DNA of 64,000 nt from an uncultured Bacteroidales bacterium (GTDB taxonomy: Bacteria > Bacteroidota > Bacteroidia > Bacteroidales > Bacteroidaceae). Below, in pieces: positions 58,675 to 64,000 of this stretch. Every line of letters starts with the position of its first letter. Position 1 is the stretch's first letter. Location: assembly GCA_949297215.1 (NCBI GenBank), contig CASFRV010000003.1, positions 1 to 64,000 on the forward strand. The letters are read 5' to 3'. The notes under the pieces are model-generated. The model had not been told where the DNA came from. It did no database searches and saw only the letters and a list, made by a program, of their open reading frames with translations. Both the position numbers and the translations under genes were made by a program.

Positions 58675-58705
58675 CTTGCCATTCCAATGAATTTTAGTAC
58701 TTTTG
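58675..58705 (+). promoter_or_regulatory. rplM operon promoter
   Basis: CTTG (58675-58678) and TACTTTTG (58698-58705), spaced 19 bases. Transcripts would carry a leader of about 130 bases before rplM, which contains GGGCCTCAGGGCC-type inverted repeats and may be regulatory. Confidence 0.6.
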
Positions 58706-58841
58706 CACGCCGATTATTATCAAGTGGGCCTCAGGGCCTGCGTCTGCGTGTTAATAGTCTTTCCCGTTGGCCTGGGGAGATGGTTAGTGAATCGCAGGAA
58801 AAAAGTTTTTTAGTAGTAAAATTTTAAAAAGTCAAACAAGA

Positions 58842-59303
58842 GTGGACACTTTAAGTTACAAGACCATTTCTGCTAACAAAGCGACCGTCGAAAAGGAATG
58901 GGTTGTCGTTGATGCGACCGACCAGGTTCTGGGTCGTCTTTGCTCAAAGGTAGCCAAGCTGCTGCGTGGCAAGTATAAGCCCAATTATACGCCTCACGTA
59001 GACTGTGGCGACAACGTTATCATCATCAATGCCGACAAGGTGAAGCTGACGGGTAAAAAATGGACCGACCGTATTTATTATACGTACACGGGATATCCCG
59101 GCGGTCAGCGCGAGCATACGCCTGCCAGCATCATGGCCAAGCCCAATGGTGCCGACCGTTTGTTCCGTCGCGTAGTAAAGGGTATGCTGCCCAAGAATCG
59201 TCTGGGTGCGCGGCTGCTGGGCAATATGTATGTCTATGCAGGCAGCGAGCACAAGCATGAGGCTCAGACCCCGAAAGCTATTGATATCAACCTTTATAAA
59301 TAA
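58842..59303 (+). CDS. rplM: 50S ribosomal protein L13
   Basis: 153 aa starting with GTG at 58842 (read as MDTLSYKTISANKATVEKEW). Family markers are VVDATDQVLGRLCSKVAKLLRGK and YYTYTGYPGGQREHT, with KGMLPKNRLGARLLGNMYVYAGSEH. It assembles early in the large subunit. It begins the rplM-rpsI-rpsB-tsf run. In E. coli L13 represses its own operon through the leader; a similar role here is open. Confidence 0.97.
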   Translation: MDTLSYKTISANKATVEKEWVVVDATDQVLGRLCSKVAKLLRGKYKPNYTPHVDCGDNVIIINADKVKLTGKKWTDRIYYTYTGYPGGQREHTPASIMAKPNGADRLFRRVVKGMLPKNRLGARLLGNMYVYAGSEHKHEAQTPKAIDINLYK

Positions 59304-59314
59304 AGAAAGCAGTA

Positions 59315-59701
59315 ATGGAAATGATAAATGCATTAGGCCGTCGTAAAAGTGCCGTTGCCCGGGTTTATGTGGCCGAGGGAACCGGCAAAATCACGATTAA
59401 TAAAAGGGAACTGGCCGATTATTTCCCTTCTTCCATTTTACAGTTCGTTGTAAAACAGCCTTTGAACCTGCTGGACGTGGCCGAAAAATATGACATCAAG
59501 GCCAATATCCAGGGTGGCGGTTTTACGGGACAGTCGCAGGCCCTTCGTCTGGCCATTGCCCGCGCTTTGGTGAAAATCAATGCCGACGACAAGAAGGCCC
59601 TCCGCGATGCCGGCTTTATCACCCGCGATTCGCGCGTTGTTGAACGTAAGAAACCGGGACGTCCCAAAGCACGTCGTCGCTTCCAGTTCAGTAAACGTTA
59701 A
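59315..59701 (+). CDS. rpsI: 30S ribosomal protein S9
   Basis: 128 aa (MEMINALGRRKSAVARVYV). It has the typical GGGFTGQSQALRLAIARAL core and the basic tail KKPGRPKARRRFQFSKR that reaches the P site. It lies 11 bases after rplM. Confidence 0.97.
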   Translation: MEMINALGRRKSAVARVYVAEGTGKITINKRELADYFPSSILQFVVKQPLNLLDVAEKYDIKANIQGGGFTGQSQALRLAIARALVKINADDKKALRDAGFITRDSRVVERKKPGRPKARRRFQFSKR

Positions 59702-59730
59702 TATTCGGCCGTTTTACTGCTGGAATTTAC

Positions 59731-59816
59731 GTTTAGTATCTAAACTGCCGGGACTTTCGCCCGAACAACGAACGGAACTACCCGGCGGCTGGTTGAGAAA
59801 AGGAGCATGAAGCTCC
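59731..59816 (+). promoter_or_regulatory. Structured rpsB leader
   Basis: Three stems precede rpsB: GTTTAG-tat-CTAAAC (59731-59745), GCCGGG/CCCGGC (59747-59752, 59781-59786) and GGAGC-atgaa-GCTCC (59802-59816). No T-run follows, so this is not a terminator. It may be a protein-binding leader for S2 autoregulation. Confidence 0.5.
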
Positions 59817-59856
59817 GCAACTAAAAAAGAAAGTAAACGATTAACATCAAAAAGAA

Positions 59857-60681
59857 ATGTCAAGAACCAATTTTGAGACTTTATTAGAGGCTGGCTGCCA
59901 CTTCGGCCACCTGAAACGCAAATGGAATCCCGCCATGGCTCCTTATATCTTCATGGAGCGCAACGGTATCCACATCATCGATCTCCACAAGACGGTTGCC
60001 AAAATCGATGAAGCTGCTGAAGCCATGAAGCAGATTGCAAAATCGGGTAAGCGCATCCTCTTCGTTGCTACTAAAAAACAAGCTAAGCAAATCGTGGCTG
60101 AGAAAGCCGCTGCGCTGAACATGCCTTACGTTACGGAACGCTGGCCGGGCGGTATGCTCACCAACTTCCCGACGATCCGCAAGGCTGTCAAGAAAATGGC
60201 CAATATCGACAAGCTTACCAACGACGGTACTTTTGCCAACCTGTCGAAGCGCGAAATCCTGCAGATTTCCCGCCAGCGCGAAAAGCTGGAAAAGAACTTG
60301 GGCTCCATTGCCGACCTGACGCGTCTGCCCGCAGCTCTCTTCATCGTGGACATCTGCAAAGAGCACATCGCTGTGAAAGAAGCTCAGCGTCTGGGTATCC
60401 CCGTATTTGCAATGGTTGATACGAACGCCGACCCGAATGCTGTCGACTATGCCATCCCGGCTAACGACGATTCGAACAAGAGCATCGAGGTGATCATGGA
60501 TGCTTGCTGCGCGGCTATCGCCGAAGGACTGGAAGAGCGCAAGGCTGAAAAGGTGGATGCCGAAGCTGCCGGCGAAGGCGGTGAAGGTAAACCTGCCCGC
60601 AAGCGTTCGGCCAAGGCTCGCGTAGAAAACGCTCCTGCCGAACCGGCAGCCGAGACGGAGAACACGACGACCGAAGCTTAA
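59857..60681 (+). CDS. rpsB: 30S ribosomal protein S2
   Basis: 274 aa (MSRTNFETLLEAGCHFGHLKRKWNPAM). Family motifs ILFVATKKQAKQIV, RWPGGMLTNFPTI and IPVFAMVDTNADPNAVDYAIPANDD are present. The last ~45 residues form an Ala/Glu/Lys-rich tail, variable in the family. It precedes tsf, the usual bacterial pairing. Confidence 0.97.
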   Translation: MSRTNFETLLEAGCHFGHLKRKWNPAMAPYIFMERNGIHIIDLHKTVAKIDEAAEAMKQIAKSGKRILFVATKKQAKQIVAEKAAALNMPYVTERWPGGMLTNFPTIRKAVKKMANIDKLTNDGTFANLSKREILQISRQREKLEKNLGSIADLTRLPAALFIVDICKEHIAVKEAQRLGIPVFAMVDTNADPNAVDYAIPANDDSNKSIEVIMDACCAAIAEGLEERKAEKVDAEAAGEGGEGKPARKRSAKARVENAPAEPAAETENTTTEA

Positions 60682-60715
60682 ACAAACCATACATAGAAAC
60701 TCTAAAACGAATATT

Positions 60716-61540
60716 ATGGCTGTAACCATTGAAGATATCAAAAAACTGCGTGCCATGACGGGTGCCGGCTTGGGCGATTGCAAAAAAGCCCTGGCCGAAG
60801 CCAACGACGACATGGAGGCTGCCATTGAAATCATCCGTAAGAAAGGTCAGGCTGTGGCTGCAAAACGTTCGGACCGCGAGGCTTCCGAGGGTTGCGTGCT
60901 GTGCAAGGCCGAGAATGGCTTTGGCGCAATCATCGCCTTGAAGTGTGAAACGGACTTCGTAGCCAAGAATGCCGATTTCGTGAAGTTGACCCAGGATATT
61001 CTGGACCTGGCCGTTGCCAACAAGTGCCAGACGCTTGATGAGGTGAAGGCTCTCCCGATGGGTAACGGAACGGTGGCCGACGCTGTGACGGATCGCAGCG
61101 GTATCACGGGTGAAAAGATGGAGCTCGACGGTTATCTGACGATCGAAAGCGACAATATTTCTTGCTACAACCACCAGAACAAGAATATGCTCTGCACGAT
61201 GGTAGCTTTGAACAAAGCCGTTGATCCTCAGTATGGTCATGCCGTAGCCATGCAGGTAGCTGCCATGAATCCTATTTCGCTGGACGAGAAGGACGTTCCC
61301 GAGCACGTTCGCAAGCAGGAGTTTGACATTGCTGCCGACAAGGCTCGCGAGGAAGGCAAGCCCGAGAATATGATCGAGCGCATTGCTGAAGGACGTATGA
61401 AGAAATTCTACAAAGAGCAGTGCCTGCTGTTCCAGGAATTCATCCAGGACAGCAAGATTTCTGTGGCCGACTACCTGAAGCAGGCTGACAAGGACTGCAC
61501 GGTTGTTGCCTTCAAGCGTTTCACGCTGCGCGCAGAATAA
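60716..61540 (+). CDS. tsf: Elongation factor Ts
   Basis: 274 aa. The N-terminal UBA-like domain has IKKLRAMTGAGLGDCKKALAEAN. The EF-Tu contact motif appears as CETDFVAKN. The length is typical of Bacteroidota. It exchanges GDP for GTP on EF-Tu. A 14-bp terminator stem follows. Confidence 0.97.
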   Translation: MAVTIEDIKKLRAMTGAGLGDCKKALAEANDDMEAAIEIIRKKGQAVAAKRSDREASEGCVLCKAENGFGAIIALKCETDFVAKNADFVKLTQDILDLAVANKCQTLDEVKALPMGNGTVADAVTDRSGITGEKMELDGYLTIESDNISCYNHQNKNMLCTMVALNKAVDPQYGHAVAMQVAAMNPISLDEKDVPEHVRKQEFDIAADKAREEGKPENMIERIAEGRMKKFYKEQCLLFQEFIQDSKISVADYLKQADKDCTVVAFKRFTLRAE

Positions 61541-61567
61541 AGAGACTTATTCCCGATAAAATGATAG

Positions 61568-61602
61568 AGAAGCGGCCTGACAAAAATAGTCAGGCCGCTT
61601 CT
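61568..61602 (+). terminator. tsf terminator
   Basis: AGAAGCGGCCTGAC pairs perfectly with GTCAGGCCGCTTCT around a 7-base loop. The following T-run is weak (GTTGTATG). Confidence 0.78.
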
Positions 61603-61702
61603 GTTGTATGATACACTTTCTCTCGTTACAGAAAAGAAGTAAAAACGGAACGATGGGGGAGGAGGTCTTTTTTTAAAAAACGTTTGCGACAAAATACAAG
61701 AA

Positions 61703-61733
61703 GGGCCGTCGGATTTTCTGCTTCCGGCGGCCC
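61703..61733 (-). terminator. RNase E/G gene terminator
   Basis: On the minus strand GGGCCGCCGGA pairs with TCCGACGGCCC with one mismatch, followed by TTCTTGTATTTT. It lies 7 bases past the stop codon. Confidence 0.72.
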
Positions 61734-61740
61734 TTTCGTA

Positions 61741-63315
61741 TTACTTCATTTCGTTGGCTTCTTTCATGTCAATCTCTTCTCCCTTCGTATTGTAGAAAAT
61801 GTATTGGAGAAAAGCCAGTTTTTGATTGGGAATGATCTTGATACCCCAACCATACTTAAGCTGCCATTTGTGCTTAAGGGAAATAACGCCCTGATTGATA
61901 TAAGCAGCAACGAATGGGTGTACGTGAAGTCGGAATTTATGAATACCTAAATTGTTTACAAGAAAGTCGATCTTCTTTTCAAGCGTATCTGTAAAGAGGA
62001 AACTCGATTTGATGTGGCCAGTACCTCCACAAGTGGGGCAGTCTTCTTCGACATTGACGTCCATAGCCGGCCTGACTCTCTGCCGTGTAATTTGCATAAG
62101 CCCGAACTTGCTAAGTGGCAGTATGTTATGACGGGCTCTGTCCTTTTGCATGTTCTGGCACATCCGTTCGTAAAGTTTCTGACGGTTCTCTGCCAGATTC
62201 ATGTCGATAAAGTCAACAACAATAATACCGCCCATGTCTCTCAGGCGCAGTTGGCGGGCCAGTTCGTCCGCGGCGCCGAGATTAACATCAAGGGCGTTGA
62301 CTTCTTGCCCTTCCAAAGATTTGGAACGGTTGCCGCTGTTGATATCTACAACATGGAGCGCTTCTGTATGCTCGATGATCATGTAAGCGCCATGCTTGTA
62401 TGTGACGGTGCGGCCGAAAGAAGTTTTAATTTGTTTGGTAACGGAGAAATTGTCGAAGATAGGTACCTGACCTTTGTAGAGCTTGACAATGTGTTTCCTC
62501 TCAGGAGCAATGAGGCTGACGTAGTCATGGATCTCATTGTAGACCGTTTGGTCGTTTACGTAGATGTTTTCGTAAGAAGGGTTGAAAAGATCGCGAAGCA
62601 AAGCAACGGCCCGGCTGGTTTCTTCGTAGGCTAGGGTAGGGACTTGCTTGGCATGGATGACTTTTGCCACGGTATCTTCCCATCGTTTGAGAAGAATGCC
62701 TAATTCCATGTCGAGTTCGGGTACGCGTTTGTTTTCGGCCACGGTTCTGATGATTACTCCGAAACCTTTGGGCTTAATGCTTTGGATTAGCTGTTTTAGA
62801 CGCGCACGTTCGGCGTTGCTTTTGATCTTTGATGAAACAGAAACTTTATCGCCAAAAGGAATGAGCACCAAGTACCTGCCCGCAAATGACAATTCGCAGG
62901 TAAGCCGAGGTCCTTTGGTCGAGATGGGTTCTTTTACGATTTGCACCAAGACCTCTTGGCCGACTTTCAATGTGTTCTGTATGCTTCCTCCTTTTTCCAG
63001 CTCGGGCTGGGCAGGAACTTTTGAGATGGAAAGATTTTTTCTCTTTTCATCTCCAAGAAGTTGCAGGAATTTTTCTACGGTATTAAAACGCGTTCCCAAA
63101 TCCAAGTAGTGAAGAAACGCATCTTTTTCATATCCGACGTTCACGAAGCAGGCATTTAGTCCGGTCATGATTTTTCTGACCTTGGCCAAATAGATATTTC
63201 CTACTGAAAAGTGTTCAGCTCGCCCTTCTTGCTGGAATTCAACCAGTCTTTTGTCTTCAAGAAGAGCGATGGAAATGTCTTTTGGCTGGACGTCTACGAT
63301 TACTTCGCTTGTCAT
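61741..63315 (-). CDS. rng: Ribonuclease E/G family protein
   Basis: 524 aa (MTSEVIVDVQPKDISIALLEDKRLVEFQQE). It has an S1-like RNA-binding insert (NIYLAKVRKIMTGLNACFVNVGY), the catalytic metal site in GGIIVVDFIDMNLAENR and the zinc-link motif CPTCGGTGHI. It lacks the long C-terminal scaffold of RNase E. It processes rRNA and degrades mRNA from 5' ends. Upstream there is a 13-bp inverted repeat that may control its expression. Confidence 0.95.
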   Translation of the reverse strand: MTSEVIVDVQPKDISIALLEDKRLVEFQQEGRAEHFSVGNIYLAKVRKIMTGLNACFVNVGYEKDAFLHYLDLGTRFNTVEKFLQLLGDEKRKNLSISKVPAQPELEKGGSIQNTLKVGQEVLVQIVKEPISTKGPRLTCELSFAGRYLVLIPFGDKVSVSSKIKSNAERARLKQLIQSIKPKGFGVIIRTVAENKRVPELDMELGILLKRWEDTVAKVIHAKQVPTLAYEETSRAVALLRDLFNPSYENIYVNDQTVYNEIHDYVSLIAPERKHIVKLYKGQVPIFDNFSVTKQIKTSFGRTVTYKHGAYMIIEHTEALHVVDINSGNRSKSLEGQEVNALDVNLGAADELARQLRLRDMGGIIVVDFIDMNLAENRQKLYERMCQNMQKDRARHNILPLSKFGLMQITRQRVRPAMDVNVEEDCPTCGGTGHIKSSFLFTDTLEKKIDFLVNNLGIHKFRLHVHPFVAAYINQGVISLKHKWQLKYGWGIKIIPNQKLAFLQYIFYNTKGEEIDMKEANEMK

Positions 63316-63331
63316 GTTCTTATTACTTTAA

Positions 63332-63375
63332 ACTAAGAACAAACCTGAAAGCAATTCTTCAAGTTTGTTCTTAGT
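63332..63375 (-). promoter_or_regulatory. Inverted repeat upstream of rng
   Basis: ACTAAGAACAAAC (63332-63344) and GTTTGTTCTTAGT (63363-63375) form a perfect 13-bp stem with an 18-base loop. It lies between the 29-codon gene and the rng start. On the minus strand TTTAAAGTAATAAG follows. It could attenuate transcription or be a site for RNase autoregulation. Confidence 0.6.
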
Positions 63376-63395
63376 AGAGATTTGATTCCGTACGA

Positions 63396-63485
63396 TTATT
63401 TGCTCTTATGACGGTTCTTTCTCAATCTCTTTTTACGTTTGTGAGTAGACATCTTGTGTCTTTTTTTCTTCTTACCGCTAGGCAT
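63396..63485 (-). CDS. 29-aa lysine/arginine-rich conserved-looking protein
   Basis: A 29-codon gene from ATG 63485 to TAA 63398-63396: MPSGKKKKRHKMSTHKRKKR and then LRKNRHKSK. Over half the residues are Lys, Arg or His. Near-identical tiny basic proteins are, from memory, widespread in Bacteroidota; composition suggests binding to rRNA, as in small ribosomal proteins. I cannot assign a name. It lies in the HU-rng gap, 20 bases after the HU stop, with a purine-free start context typical of the phylum. Confidence 0.7.
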   Translation of the reverse strand: MPSGKKKKRHKMSTHKRKKRLRKNRHKSK

Positions 63486-63505
63486 AGTCTTAAGTTTTAT
63501 GTTAG

Positions 63506-63796
63506 TTATTTGAGTTTAGAAATGGCGTTCGTAAAAGTCTTGGCAGGCTTAAAGGAAGGGATGTTATGTTCCGGTATGATGATTGTCGTATTCTTTGAAA
63601 TGTTTCTTGCAGTCTTTTGGGCTCTCTTTTTCAGAATGAAGCTTCCAAAACCTCGTAAATAAACATTTTCCTCTTTAACGAGTGAATCTTTTACCGTCTC
63701 CATAAAAGCTTCTACCGTTGCAAGTGCTGTTGTTTTGTCAACACCTGTCTTCTTTGATATCTCATTAACGATTTCTGCTTTCGTCATCTTATCCAA
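63506..63796 (-). CDS. hup: HU-family DNA-binding protein
   Basis: 96 aa (MDKMTKAEIVNEISKKTGVDKTTA); ATG 63787 is an alternative start. The family segments VKDSLVKEENVYLRGFGSFILKKRAQKTARN and the DNA-binding arm NTTIIIPEHNIPSFKPAKTF are present. It is a nucleoid-associated protein. A TATCTTTG promoter box lies 34 bases upstream. Confidence 0.95.
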   Translation of the reverse strand: MDKMTKAEIVNEISKKTGVDKTTALATVEAFMETVKDSLVKEENVYLRGFGSFILKKRAQKTARNISKNTTIIIPEHNIPSFKPAKTFTNAISKLK

Positions 63797-63829
63797 TTCA
63801 TTTGTGATACATAAATCTCAAAAACTCTG

Positions 63830-63837
63830 CAAAGATA
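63830..63837 (-). promoter_or_regulatory. HU gene promoter -7 box
   Basis: TATCTTTG on the minus strand fits TAnnTTTG, 34 bases upstream of the HU start codon. It probably also drives the 29-codon gene and perhaps rng. Confidence 0.55.
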
Positions 63838-63909
63838 TAATTTTCAGCTGATTTGAGAAAATATGTAGCGCATTTTGTGTCGTTTTCAGCCAGATAAGGC
63901 TCATTTGCA

Positions 63910-64000
63910 TTAGTGGAGGGGAATTTTCTTTATGCGGTTGATGTGCCGCCCTCCCTCGAAATCTGTATTAAAGAATTCGTCCATGATTTTAGTGGCCGTT
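63910..64000 (-). CDS. rpiB: Ribose-5-phosphate isomerase B, C-terminal end, partial
   Basis: The last 29 codons run off the window edge. They read TAKIMDEFFNTDFEGGRHINR and then IKKIPLH. The FEGGRHxxRI motif is the hallmark of the RpiB C-terminus. It would interconvert ribose-5-P and ribulose-5-P. It is transcribed towards the HU gene. Confidence 0.82.
   Translation of the reverse strand, partial: TATKIMDEFFNTDFEGGRHINRIKKIPLH

Overview
The window reads as chromosome of a fairly GC-rich Bacteroidota, most likely Bacteroidales. The signs are TAnnTTTG -7 promoter boxes with TTTG/CTTG -33 partners, a short 286-aa primary sigma factor, a FeoA-FeoB fusion, DUF5686, DUF4923 and DUF6359-like envelope proteins, an M6 protease with a type IX secretion sorting tail, a PorE-like TPR/propeller/OmpA lipoprotein, and an EF-G2-type paralogue of EF-G. 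The genus cannot be fixed from the sequence alone.

Bases 1-15347 (+ strand) are a type I BREX phage-defence island: the tail of brxA, then brxB, brxC, pglX, pglZ and brxL. It is heavily remodelled. pglX carries an in-frame REP-associated tyrosine transposase (RAYT) domain framed by arrays of REP palindromes, a second in-frame REP pair, and an in-frame scar of another repeat family. That second family also flanks an S23-type four-helix-bundle gene. pglX is further cut in two: its last 246 residues are a separate gene behind a DUF6078-like gene, a branched palindrome and three more REPs. The target-recognition segment of PglX is strikingly AT-rich. An AlbA_2/ATP-binding remnant sits between pglX and pglZ. 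BrxL appears to end in an MIT_C (phospholipase D-like) domain instead of the usual Lon-like protease domain.

Bases 15591-33607 are mostly housekeeping. On the minus strand lie ppdK, gph, a BadF-type (GlcNAc kinase-like) ATPase, a YihY/BrkB membrane protein and rnz. On the plus strand is a compact glycine-cleavage and lipoylation cluster (lplA, gcvT, gcvH, gcvPA, gcvPB, lpdA) with the P protein as two subunits. A DUF4923 protein, the M6 protease and hemW follow on the minus strand.

Bases 33897-53586 hold the EF-G2-like factor (its catalytic His position is Ser), an HD-domain protein, a GH89 alpha-N-acetylglucosaminidase, feoAB, the PorE-like lipoprotein, nagA, rpoD, a phosphohexomutase, an NADH pyrophosphatase, a RelA/SpoT homologue without a recognisable hydrolase HD motif, and a DUF5686 outer-membrane protein.

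Bases 53661-64000 carry tRNA-Glu and tRNA-Ser, a DUF6359-like lipoprotein, a HisC-like aminotransferase whose PLP lysine reads Gln, nadC, a C69 dipeptidase, rplM-rpsI-rpsB-tsf, then on the minus strand an RNase E/G gene, a 29-codon highly basic gene, an HU gene and the end of rpiB. Strong hairpin terminators separate most units.
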